Of a DNA stretch of 64,000 nucleotides, positions 1 to 7,338 are shown piece by piece. Made by a program: the position numbers and the translations under genes. Source of the stretch: AC-37 sp036389295 (GTDB lineage: Bacteria > Actinomycetota > Thermoleophilia > Solirubrobacterales > Thermoleophilaceae); NCBI GenBank assembly GCA_036389295.1, contig DASVQB010000041.1, forward strand, positions 1 through 64,000. Direction: 5' to 3'. The first letter of the stretch is position 1. Each line of letters opens with the position of its first letter. The notes under the pieces were generated by a model. It was not told where the DNA came from. It searched no databases and worked only from the letters and a program-made list of their open reading frames with translations.

Positions 1-33
1 GGCCGATCCGCCGGCCGGCTTGACCCTCGGACC

Positions 34-65
34 AAAAAAAGGGGGCGCCGCCTGGACGCCCCCTT
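34..65 (-). terminator. Rho-independent terminator of the primary sigma factor gene
   Basis: Read on the minus strand, a 9-bp stem (AAGGGGGCG pairing with CGCCCCCTT; arms at 39-47 and 57-65) closes a 9-nt loop and is followed directly by a run of seven T (34-40). It lies 22 bases past the sigma-factor stop codon. Stem plus T-tract is seen directly; the terminator role is a standard inference. Confidence 0.88.
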
Positions 66-87
66 CTCAGCGGTTGTGCGCCGGCTG

Positions 88-1191
88 CTAGGCGACGTCG
101 CGGAGCTTCTGGGCCTCCGCGAGCGACTGCAGCTTCTTGAGCGACTGGTTCTCGATCTGGCGGATCCGCTCGCGGGTGACGTTGAAGGTACGACCCACCT
201 CGTCGAGCGTGCGCGGGTGCTCCCCGCCGAGGCCGTAGCGAAGCTCGAGCACTCGCCGCTCGCGGTAGGAGAGGTTCTCGAGCGCCTCGCGGAGCGCCTC
301 CTTCGTGAGGATCTCGGCGGCGCGGTCGTACGGCGACTCGGCGCGCTCGTCGGCGATGAACTGGCCGAACTCCGACTCCTCCTCGTCACCGACCGGCTTC
401 TCGAGCGAGACCGGCGCCTGCGCGGATCGCTTGATCGAGTCGACCTCCTCGGGATCGATGCCGGTGACCTCGGCGATCTCCTCCGGCGTCGGCTCGCGGC
501 CGAGCTCGGTGACGAGCTTGCGCTCGGCGCGGCCGATCTTGTTGAGCTTCTCGACCACGTGGACCGGAATGCGGATCGTGCGCGCCTTGTCGGCAAGCGC
601 GCGAGCGATCGCCTGTCGAATCCACCAGGTGGCGTAGGTGGAGAACTTGAAGCCCTTGCGGTAGTCGAACTTCTCCGCGGCGCGGACGAGCCCGAGCGTG
701 CCCTCCTGGATCAGGTCGAGGAACGGCAGGCCCTGGTTGCGGTAGTTCTTGGCGATCGAGACGACGAGCCGGAGGTTCGACTCGACCATCTTCTGCTTCG
801 CGTCGAGGTCGCCGCGCTCGATGCGCTTGGCGAGGTCGACCTCCTCCTGGGCGGTGAGCAGCCGGACCTTGCCGATGTCCTTCAGGAACAGCTGGAGCGA
901 GTCCGTCGTCATGTCCGGCTTCAGGTCGATCTGAGCCTTCTTCTGACGGCGGCGGCCCTTCGTGTCGACGGCGCGCTCCTCCTGCGCCGCCTGCTGGATC
1001 GCGGGGTCGTCCTCAACCAGCTCGATCTCGGACTTCTCGAGGAACGCGTGGAGGTCCTCGACGTCACCCTCGTCGAGGTCGACCTCGGACAGCGCGGTCG
1101 CGACCTCGCCGAACGTGAGGACGCCGGTCTGCGTGCCCTTCATGACGAGGAGCTTGATCTCCTCGAGTTCCTGGAGTTCAGCTACCGACAT
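88..1191 (-). CDS. sigA: Primary (SigA/RpoD-type) RNA polymerase sigma factor
   Basis: A 367-residue housekeeping sigma-70 factor. The N-terminal 60 residues resemble region 1.1. Regions 1.2-2.4 follow, with the hallmark stretch DLIQEGTLGLVRAAEKFD and STYATWWIRQAI (core binding, promoter melting, -10 recognition), then region 3 and a C-terminal region 4.2 helix-turn-helix (TRERIRQIENQSLKKL) for the -35 element. I start at MSVAEL because region 1.1 homology begins there; an in-frame GTG 33 bases upstream (1224) is an alternative. It stands alone, with its own promoter (1248-1276) and terminator (34-65). The short overall length, without the long acidic N-terminus of some RpoD proteins, is normal for actinobacterial SigA/HrdB cores. 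Family assignment is very secure; whether it is the only group-1 factor cannot be seen here. Confidence 0.95.
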   Translation of the reverse strand: MSVAELQELEEIKLLVMKGTQTGVLTFGEVATALSEVDLDEGDVEDLHAFLEKSEIELVEDDPAIQQAAQEERAVDTKGRRRQKKAQIDLKPDMTTDSLQLFLKDIGKVRLLTAQEEVDLAKRIERGDLDAKQKMVESNLRLVVSIAKNYRNQGLPFLDLIQEGTLGLVRAAEKFDYRKGFKFSTYATWWIRQAIARALADKARTIRIPVHVVEKLNKIGRAERKLVTELGREPTPEEIAEVTGIDPEEVDSIKRSAQAPVSLEKPVGDEEESEFGQFIADERAESPYDRAAEILTKEALREALENLSYRERRVLELRYGLGGEHPRTLDEVGRTFNVTRERIRQIENQSLKKLQSLAEAQKLRDVA

Positions 1192-1531
1192 TCCCTTCCA
1201 ATCTCTGCCATGCGACCCGCGCACTCCCCATCGAAGCAGTCGCGTCGAGTCTATGAGCTTGATTTCGTACGGTCAACCGCCGCGGTGCCCCCACCCTCCC
1301 AGTGAGCGGCGGACATGCCCCCAGCGGACCGGGATATACCCCCTGATCGCCGCTTTGATACTCGAAACATCGGGCAGGGCCGCCGCTGCGGGCGGCGGTG
1401 TTAAGCCTGGGGTAAGGATCACCGGCGTCGCGGGCCGCCGGTCGGGGCGGGCCGCGGTGCCCGTCCGGAGGCGGTTCCGGGTATCTTGGCGGCGTGGTCG
1501 TGGGGGATCGGGACCGGACGATCGGAGGGCC
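1192..1531. other. Divergent intergenic region between sigA and the Ser/Gly-rich gene
   Basis: About 340 bases without a gene. It holds the sigA promoter (minus strand, 1248-1276), leaving a leader of roughly 50 nt. On the plus side I see only a weak ribosome binding site (GGAGGG, 1524-1529) before the GTG at 1532. No convincing plus-strand promoter, tRNA or riboswitch was recognised. Confidence 0.5.
1248..1276 (-). promoter_or_regulatory. Probable sigma-70 promoter for sigA
   Basis: On the minus strand TTGACC (1276-1271; five of six to TTGACA), an exact 17-base spacer, then TAGACT (1253-1248; a TAnnnT -10). Transcription would start near 1241, about 50 bases before the sigA start. The match and spacing are seen in sequence; use of the promoter is inferred. 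Confidence 0.65.
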
Positions 1532-2140
1532 GTGAGCGACGACTCGGTGATGGGGAACCTGCCGCGCTCGCGGCCGGGCCGGCGGAGCGAGAAGCGCGGG
1601 GCCGAGGACGGCGCGCGCGGCGGCGCAGGCGGCGGCTCCCGAAGCGGCGGGGCGAGCGCCGGCGGCTCGCGCGGCGGCGCCGGCGGCTCACGCGGCGGCG
1701 GCACGGGCGGCTCATCGCGAAGCGGCGGCTCCCGAAGCGCCGGCGGCTCGCGCGGCGGCGGCCGCACCAAGCCCGCGGCGGGGAAGGGCGGCGGCTCGCC
1801 CAAGGCTCGCGCGGGGAGCCGCGCGGGGGGCGGTCGGACGGCGCGTTCGGGCGGCTCGGCCGGCTCCGCGGCGCGTTCGAGCGGCTCCTCGGCGCGTTCG
1901 AGCGGGTCCGCGGCGCGTTCGGCGCCGGCCGGCGGCTCCAGGTCCCGGGCGGGCGCCGGGTCCGGGACGAGGGGCGCGAGCGGCTCAGCCTCCCGCGGAC
2001 GACCCGCCTCGGCGCCGCCGCGGCCCGAGTCCGGCGGGGCCCCGGATCCGATCGGTCAGGCCGTGCGCGTGGCCACCACGGTCGCCGGCGCCGGGCTCAA
2101 GGTCGCCGCCGGCGTGCTGCGGCGCCTGCCCCGTCCCTGA
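1532..2140 (+). CDS. Ser/Gly/Arg/Ala-rich low-complexity protein
   Basis: About 202 residues, family not recognised. After a short Arg-rich start the chain is built of loose repeats such as GGSRGG, GGSRSG and ARSSGS, with many Arg and almost no acidic residues, so it is probably disordered and strongly basic. The last 30 residues differ: a predicted amphipathic or membrane-seeking helix (IGQAVRVATTVAGAGLKVAAGVL) ending in basic residues. The GTG at 1532 has GGAGGG three bases upstream; an ATG at 1550 is an alternative. RNA or DNA binding or membrane-surface association is possible from composition only. The strong codon bias and repeats also open long shadow frames on both strands here. Confidence 0.6.
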   Translation: MSDDSVMGNLPRSRPGRRSEKRGAEDGARGGAGGGSRSGGASAGGSRGGAGGSRGGGTGGSSRSGGSRSAGGSRGGGRTKPAAGKGGGSPKARAGSRAGGGRTARSGGSAGSAARSSGSSARSSGSAARSAPAGGSRSRAGAGSGTRGASGSASRGRPASAPPRPESGGAPDPIGQAVRVATTVAGAGLKVAAGVLRRLPRP

Positions 2141-2224
2141 TCGCGGTCGCCGACTGGGTGGCGGTGCGCCGCTGAGGGGCACCTCCCTCGTCCCCGCGCG
2201 CGTGGGCTCCGCGCCCACACACTG

Positions 2225-2252
2225 GTGACAAGTGGCACTTTTCAGGTAGGCT
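2225..2252 (+). promoter_or_regulatory. Probable promoter giving a leaderless mRNA for the response regulator
   Basis: GTGACA (2225-2230), a 16-base spacer and TAGGCT (2247-2252). A start 7-8 bases after the -10 falls on the GTG start codon at 2260, and no Shine-Dalgarno sequence precedes that GTG. This fits a leaderless transcript. Inferred from spacing only. Confidence 0.5.
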
Positions 2253-2259
2253 CGTTCAC

Positions 2260-2883
2260 GTGACTCGCGCGGACGTCCTCCGCTGCCTGATCGTGGACGA
2301 GCACCCGGTCGTAAGACAGGGGATACGGGTGCTCCTGGAGCGCGAGCTGCCCGGCGCCCAGGTGCTCGACGCCCCCACCGCGGAGGCCGCCCTCCAGGCC
2401 TCGCCCGACGCGAAGCCGGACGTCGTGGTGGTCGACCCCTCGCACTCCGGCGTCAGCGTCGAGGAGCTCGTCGCCGACCTGCGCCGCTCGCTCGACTCGG
2501 CGATCGTCGTCTTCACCGGCAACGGCGGCCCGCGCCTGCTGGCCGACGCCCTCAAGGCCGGCGTGAAGGGGTACGTGCGGAAGGACTCGCCCCCCGAGGA
2601 CCTCGTCCGGGCGATCCGGGCCGCCCACAGCGGCGAGTTCTACGTCGACCCGGCGCTGTCCTCGACGATCGTCCTCGAGGAGGGCGACCGCACGCTGACC
2701 GTGCGCCAGCGCGAGATCCTCCAGATGCTGGCCGACGGGCTCCAGACGGACGCCGTCGCGAGGCAGCTCGGGCTCTCCACCGAGACGGTGCGGACCCACA
2801 CCAAGCGCATCCTCGCCAAGCTGCACGCGGACACCCGCACCCAGGCGGTCGCGATAGCGATCCGCAACGGCCTGATCCAGTAG
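2260..2883 (+). CDS. NarL/LuxR-family response regulator
   Basis: A 207-residue two-domain regulator. Residues 6-120 form a receiver domain: acidic pair D13/E14, probable phospho-acceptor D59 (VVVVD), conserved T86 and K108 (YVRKDS). Residues 140-203 are a LuxR-type DNA-binding domain (LTVRQREILQMLADGL ... STETVRTHTKRILAKL). It should bind DNA as a dimer when phosphorylated by a partner kinase. No histidine kinase lies nearby, so it is an orphan in this window. The promoter and start look leaderless (2225-2252). The downstream DNA is the inverted-repeat-bounded block at 3049. Confidence 0.9.
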   Translation: MTRADVLRCLIVDEHPVVRQGIRVLLERELPGAQVLDAPTAEAALQASPDAKPDVVVVDPSHSGVSVEELVADLRRSLDSAIVVFTGNGGPRLLADALKAGVKGYVRKDSPPEDLVRAIRAAHSGEFYVDPALSSTIVLEEGDRTLTVRQREILQMLADGLQTDAVARQLGLSTETVRTHTKRILAKLHADTRTQAVAIAIRNGLIQ

Positions 2884-3234
2884 GCGGCGAGGCGGTCGCC
2901 GCGCCTTCGGGCCGGACGCGGGCGGGCTCCGGCGGCGAGGTGAGGGCAGAGCCCGAAAACCGAGAAGTCCAAGGACGCAGGGAGCGACGCGTGCTCCGCA
3001 CGCGAGCGACCGAGGACGCCGGAACTCGACGGTTCGCGGGCCCTGCCGCTAGGAGGGTTTGGCGAAACCGCCTACTCGCCTTTGGCGAAACGCTTGCGTT
3101 CGCGCTCCTGCTCTCCGTAGGTTCGCCGCGTTCTGACAACTTGGCCCCGGCGGCGCTGTCACGCCCCGGGGCCGTGGCACAGGAGCGTTACCTCCCATGC
3201 ACGACCAGCGTAGCCCCGCGTCCCCGGTGCGGCC

Positions 3235-3522
3235 ATGAACGCCGTGAGCCTCGTAGGGACGCTTGCCATCGACCCGATGATGCGCGCGAGTCGCGCGGGC
3301 ACCCCGGAATGCCGAATGAAGCTTGCGGTGCCCCGTCGATCCCGCGGAGGCCGACCCGAGCCGGGCGTCGTCTACGTCCGCGTCAGCCTGTTCGGCTCCG
3401 ACGCGCTGGAACACGGGCCGCGGCTACGACAGGGAAGTCGCATCGGCCTCACGGGGCGGCTCGACTCGGCCGACCCGCGCGAGTCAGCGGGCGTCCTGAT
3501 CGACCAACTGGACTACCTCTAA
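3235..3522 (+). CDS. Short single-stranded-DNA-binding-protein-like (OB-fold) protein
   Basis: A 95-residue protein resembling the SSB OB-fold core in order: MNAVSLVGTLAIDPMMR, a GTPECRMKLAVPRRSR strand pair, VVYVRVSLFGSDA, and QGSRIGLTGRLDS. It stops at the end of the OB fold and lacks the long disordered tail and acidic C-terminal tip that recruit partners in housekeeping SSB. That suggests a phage- or plasmid-type accessory SSB. Start ATG 3235 has only a weak ribosome binding site. Its stop overlaps the stop of the convergent small gene at 3519-3716. It lies inside the inverted-repeat block. Family call is likely; DNA binding is inferred. Confidence 0.6.
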   Translation: MNAVSLVGTLAIDPMMRASRAGTPECRMKLAVPRRSRGGRPEPGVVYVRVSLFGSDALEHGPRLRQGSRIGLTGRLDSADPRESAGVLIDQLDYL

Positions 3523-3716
3523 GCGGCGCTCAGCCTGCCCCTGCGCATGAGGCGCAGCAGGGGTGGGTCCAGGTCAGCGCAGCGGTGGCAACGTCGTCTC
3601 CCTCCGCGTCCAGGTCGCACGTTCCACTCCTCGATGTTGTTGCCCTCCGTGCAGGCCGGGTTGTCGTGGTAGACCGGCATCAGCACGGAGTGCCAAGCGT
3701 GGCGCAAAGCCGCCAT
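3519..3716 (-). CDS. Small Cys/His protein, possible zinc-binding peptide
   Basis: A 65-residue protein of unknown function. The segment YHDNPACTEGNNIEEWN followed about 17 residues later by CHRC reads like a compact zinc-binding element (His and Cys, then Cys-x-x-Cys) of the kind found in small phage or mobile-element proteins; I recall similar CTEGNNIE peptides in actinobacterial accessory DNA but cannot verify this. It starts with ATG and ends in an Arg-rich tail. It is convergent with the SSB-like gene, with overlapping stop codons. A chance frame cannot be excluded. Confidence 0.45.
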   Translation of the reverse strand: MAALRHAWHSVLMPVYHDNPACTEGNNIEEWNVRPGRGGRRRCHRCADLDPPLLRLMRRGRLSAA

Positions 3717-3914
3717 GACTACCTCAATTCACTTGGGACTTTCCCGCCGCTGCGGCCTGTGCGGGGCGCAGCGGCGAGCGTGGAAGGAATGTTCCTGCTC
3801 GGCCCGGACGACTTCACGTCGTCGGCAGCGACATATACGGTTGCTGCCACTTGGGACTTGCGCCGTCGCCCGCCTGTGCAAAGGAAATTGGGCGGCGGCG
3901 CGTTCGTTTTCGGG

Positions 3915-5063
3915 CTACGCGGCGGCGAGCAGGGCCGCTCGGCGCTCGGCCCTCTCTGCGACCACCGCCCGCGCACGGCCGAGCGTGCGGGCAAGCTGGG
4001 CGAGGATCGTCAAGTCGGCGTGCAGCCGGACGCGCTCGATTCCGCGGACGCGGAGCGGGAGAGGCCCACTCGTGCTTCAAGCGCCCGAACTCGCGCTCGA
4101 CGGCCGACCGCTGCGCGTAGAGCTTCCCCCACCGGGAGGTCTCACGCGGGATCAGCGGGTGGAGGCGGCTCGCCTTCACCCACCGGGAGGCTGGCTTGCA
4201 CTCGCCCGTGGGGCAGCGCCACTTGCTCGCGCCGCGCTTGTAGTCAGCCCCGGCGAAGGTCCACGTTCCGTGTTCGCACGTCGGGGGCCGGTGCCACCCG
4301 TTCTTGACCGCCGCGTCCTTGCGCAGCTTCACGACGGGATGGCAGCCGCGCGCCTCGAACCCGTCGTGAACGGGGCCGGTGTCGTACGCGGAGTCCATCG
4401 CGGCGGTCAGGGGCCGGAAGCCCCGCGCTTGCGCTGCGTCGAGCAGCGCGGTCGCGAACGTCTGCTCTACGTGCCGCGCGCTCTCGACCGTCCACGCGAG
4501 CGGGAGGCCGGTGCGCGTGCAGACGGCAGCGTGGACCTTGTACCCGTAGAAGCCGCCGCCCTTGCGGGTGCTGATCGCGGAGCGGTGGCCCCAACTCGCA
4601 TCCGGGTCCGCGTACCGCTCGCGCTCCGGTCCGCCCTTGCGGACGAACCGCTGGCCGTTCGCGTAGGCCGGGAGGTCGGAGCCGTCGAGCGCGACGTGCT
4701 CGCCCATCCCCGGCATGAGCTTGTGGAGTCCATCGGTCACGCGGTCGAGGCAGTCGGCCAGCGCCGCCGAGTGCTCGCGCAGCTTCGCGGCGAAGCGGTA
4801 GCAGGCCCACTGAGAGGGAACCGCGCCGAGCGCGTCCCGGAGCGCCGCGTGCTCGGCCACGAGCCGCACCGTGCGGCTCCACGTCGGGATCGCGTAGAGG
4901 CTCTTGACGAGGCGACCCCGACCATGGCCCGGATCGGGTAGCCGGGGCGACCCGTCCAGCGCGTCGCCTCAAGCTCGCCCACGAGGGCCTGAATCTCGGG
5001 CGAGTCGAGGAGGGAACGAAGCTCGGAAACCGCCGAGCGCGGTGGTACTTTGGGAACGTCCAC
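3915..5063 (-). pseudogene. Frameshifted IS4/IS5-type DDE transposase
   Basis: The gene is readable only in three pieces. Residues from GTG 5063 give an N-terminal domain (DSPEIQALVGELEATRWTGRPGYPIRAMVG). The frame then shifts near 4906, after which VKSLYAIPTWSRTVRLVAEH continues into the catalytic core, with DDE candidates in HVALDGSD, AMDSAYDT and the C-terminal AVEREFGRLKHEW. The frame shifts again near 4055; the restored frame runs ERVRLHADLTILAQLA to a stop at 3915. The first shift might be a programmed frameshift, but two shifts make decay more likely. It may be the mobilising enzyme of the 3049-6120 block or a nested insertion sequence whose own ends I could not locate. Confidence 0.8.
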
Positions 5064-5189
5064 GGAGCCGTAACCTCTGTGGTCCAGGCCCCGGGGGGTT
5101 GCCGCCTCGCCGGGGCCGCTTTATGCGCTGAATCCAGAGGAACTCTACGGGTCGCCTCGGACGGAAAAACCGCAGCGCAGAGCGGAAAA

Positions 5190-6011
5190 GTGGGGTCTAG
5201 ACTCTCCGCAATCGGTGAGCTAGAACCGACCTCCGAGCAAAGCCCGGCCCAGCGGTTCCCCCGCACACGCGAAGCGGTCAAGACCTTCATTCGAGGGATC
5301 TGGAAGACCGGCCTCGTCCTCTACGCCATCGTCAACATCGCTGGCGTACCAGACAACCTCGAAAACCTACGCGACTACTTGCTCCCACTCGGCGCGTACG
5401 GCGGGAAGATCGTCGGCGGCTTGGTCTTGGTTCTTGTCGTCCTTTCGCTGCTCCCGACGGAAGCCCACCGCTGGCTATGGGCGTGGCTGCCTGGGGGTCG
5501 CGCCGCACCGCCCCGTACGCGAGTGCGCCGTGCCGCTCCCCGGATTGCCGGAGGCCCCGTAGAGACCGGCATTGGGTTGGACACGCTCCTCGAAGGCATG
5601 GATCGTGCGCTTGAGGAACCATTCGCGGGGCTGGAAACAGACGTGGCAATCGAGGCGCCGGGTGAGGAGAGCGAGCCGCGCGACCCGAGACCGGCACCGC
5701 CCCAAACGCCGAACGCCGAGCTGAAGGCGCTCCTGCTCCCCCTGCGCGACCGTGGGCGGGCGATTCGTAAGCAACTGGACATCGTCCTTTCCATCGGCAC
5801 CGAGACGCCCGAGGATTGGGAGGGTCAGGTGCTCGACCGGCTGGAAGCGGCCGGCCGCAAAGACCTCGCCGACTACTTCGGCGAGCGGGTGCCCGGCGAC
5901 TACTCCTTCGGACTCTCGACTTGGCGGGACTCGCAGACGCAGAAGCGCCGGATGGACGTGCTGCTCGGCAGGCTGACGCAGATCATCCGGGACTTGGAGC
6001 GATGGCCTTGA
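5190..6011 (+). CDS. Two-TM membrane protein with acidic cytoplasmic domain
   Basis: About 273 residues, not recognised. Two hydrophobic segments lie at roughly 36-52 (KTGLVLYAIVNIAG) and 66-88 (LGAYGGKIVGGLVLVLVVLSLL), followed by a basic stretch and a mostly soluble C-terminal half rich in Leu, Glu and Arg (KALLLPLRDRGRAIRKQLD, RLEAAGRKDLADYFGER). Start GTG 5190 is a guess; an in-frame GTG at 5079 is possible but would read into the transposase upstream region. The gene is the last cargo gene before the right inverted repeat. It could be a defence or effector-type membrane protein, but nothing seen proves that. Confidence 0.55.
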   Translation: MGSRLSAIGELEPTSEQSPAQRFPRTREAVKTFIRGIWKTGLVLYAIVNIAGVPDNLENLRDYLLPLGAYGGKIVGGLVLVLVVLSLLPTEAHRWLWAWLPGGRAAPPRTRVRRAAPRIAGGPVETGIGLDTLLEGMDRALEEPFAGLETDVAIEAPGEESEPRDPRPAPPQTPNAELKALLLPLRDRGRAIRKQLDIVLSIGTETPEDWEGQVLDRLEAAGRKDLADYFGERVPGDYSFGLSTWRDSQTQKRRMDVLLGRLTQIIRDLERWP

Positions 6012-6082
6012 CGAAACCGCGTGGGGTAAGCCTTCCGCGACCGGCGAGGTACGCCCCAACTTCCCGTCCCTGCAACCCCGCT

Positions 6083-6120
6083 CTAGGAGCGGGCTGGTGA
6101 GTTTCGCCAATGCCTCCTAG
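6083..6120. repeat. Right end of the inverted-repeat block, with internal hairpin arms
   Basis: ctaggag at 6083-6089 and its exact complement ctcctag at 6114-6120 enclose the terminal gtttcgccaa motif, so the right tip can fold on itself. The left tip has a similar small palindrome (ggtttggcgaaacc, 3056-3069). Folded tips next to ggcgaaac boxes could be recognition sites for the enzyme that moved the block. Inferred from symmetry only. Confidence 0.45.
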
Positions 6121-7115
6121 TCGGCGAGGTCGCCGTTGGAGGCGGCGCCGTTGTCCCCGCCGCTCACCGCCACGGTCTCGCCGGCGGCCTTCGCCCGGTA
6201 CATCGCGGAGTCGGCCAGCTCCAGGAGATCCTCCACCTCCACGGCGTGCTGCGGGCACGAGACCACGCCGATCGCCACCCTGAGCGGCTGCGGCGCCGGG
6301 GTGTCGATCCGCTCGATCGCGCCGGCCAGGCGGTCCGCCAGCACCTTCGCGCGCGAGGCGGTCTGGTGCGGGAGGAGCACGCAGAACTCGTCGCCGCCCA
6401 TCCGGACCGGCGTGTCGACGGTCCGGATCGTCTCGCCCAGCGCGTTCGCCACGCCCATCAGCGCGCGGTCGCCCGCGCCGCTGCCGAACGCGTCGTTGAT
6501 CCGCTTCAGGCCGTCGATGTCCACGAGGAGGACCGCGAACGGGTGGCCGTAGCGCTTCTGCACTCCCACCAGGTGGTGGAGGTGCTGCTGCATGAAGCGG
6601 ATGTTGTGGAGGCCGGTGAGGCTGTCGGTGTCCCCCAGCCACTCGGCCTCGCCCGTCCGCACGGTCAGGACGTCGCCCACCGCATCGGCCTGCATCGCGC
6701 TGAACAGCTCGGCCAGCCGCTCGACGGTCTCGAGCGCGGCGACCGGGTCGAGCCGGTCGAGCCCGCGGTGGAGCGTCGCGATCATCGAGGACTGGAGCAG
6801 CGCCAGGTCGCGCACCAGCTCCTGCGCGGCGACGCTCTCGCGACCGGTCAGCTCGGCCAGGCGCTGCGCCCAGTCGAGGTAGCCGCGGTCGGACGGCGGC
6901 GCCCCGGCGGTATCGGCGCTGGCCGCGGCCTGGGCGGATCGACCCGCGGCCGGGCCGGTGGCCGCCGCGCGCGCTATCTCGCTGACCAGCTCCGGCAGCT
7001 CGGCCGCTATCCGGTGCGTCGGCAGGCGGGCGATCTCCTCGAGCGAGGCACGCTCCACCACGCGCGTGAGCCACGACTTCGCGATCTCCCCGCGCGACTC
7101 CTCGAGGCGGGACAT
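6117..7115 (-). CDS. Diguanylate cyclase (GGDEF domain protein)
   Basis: The C-terminal half is a GGDEF domain: entry motif DTDSLTGLHN, metal-binding VDIDGLKRIND, and the active-site motif RMGGDEF, all intact, so cyclic di-GMP synthesis from GTP is expected. The N-terminal ~170 residues are an Ala-rich helical domain without a clear transmembrane span, perhaps a soluble sensor (SRGEIAKSWLTRVVERA at its start). I start at ATG 7115, which has GGAG at good spacing; upstream starts at 7187 and 7223 are possible. The TAG stop lies in the CTAG at the right edge of the 3049-6120 block, so the insertion abuts but does not break the gene. It is divergent from moeA. Confidence 0.88.
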   Translation of the reverse strand: MSRLEESRGEIAKSWLTRVVERASLEEIARLPTHRIAAELPELVSEIARAAATGPAAGRSAQAAASADTAGAPPSDRGYLDWAQRLAELTGRESVAAQELVRDLALLQSSMIATLHRGLDRLDPVAALETVERLAELFSAMQADAVGDVLTVRTGEAEWLGDTDSLTGLHNIRFMQQHLHHLVGVQKRYGHPFAVLLVDIDGLKRINDAFGSGAGDRALMGVANALGETIRTVDTPVRMGGDEFCVLLPHQTASRAKVLADRLAGAIERIDTPAPQPLRVAIGVVSCPQHAVEVEDLLELADSAMYRAKAAGETVAVSGGDNGAASNGDLAD

Positions 7116-7338
7116 TGGCGACTCCACGGGCAGGTTCCCGGTTGCGGCGAAAGCGGTCTGAGAGCGTGGCGGAGCACCCGTGATCATCGGATCACCGACT
7201 GTACCCCTCGGTTCGGACTGCAAGCGACCGCCCAGAGGCGACGCCCGCGTCCTGCAAGATATCTCCCAGGGCGACGCGCCGCGGCCCGGAACGAGCGCAA
7301 TTTGCGGGCTTCCGGCCGGCGGGCGGCAATATGTCGCG

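Larger units (their letters stand above)
3049..6120. mobile_element. 3.07-kb block bounded by 20-bp terminal inverted repeats and CTAG ends
   Basis: The left end (3049-3068, ctaggagggtttggcgaaac) and the reverse complement of the right end (6101-6120, ctaggaggcattggcgaaac) match at 18 of 20 bases. CTAG stands at both outer edges and could be a 4-bp target duplication, a type known for IS5-group transposases. An extra copy of tttggcgaaac lies 23 bases inside the left end (3081-3091). Inside are a mini-SSB-like gene, a small Cys/His protein gene, a frameshifted DDE transposase and a two-TM protein gene. The base composition is visibly less GC-skewed than the flanks. Removing the block leaves one CTAG that still ends the GGDEF gene, so it looks like a clean insertion. 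No intact transposase or integrase remains, so the block is probably dead or moved in trans. Confidence 0.65.

Noticed and set aside
3700..3915. Own inverted-repeat ends of the frameshifted transposase
   Set aside because: A direct repeat cacttgggactt (3730-3741, 3848-3859) exists, but I found no matching inverted copy beyond the start of the transposase gene.
5079..5189. N-terminal extension of the two-TM protein
   Set aside because: The extra 37 residues are low complexity and lie in the probable upstream region of the transposase, so a later GTG was preferred.
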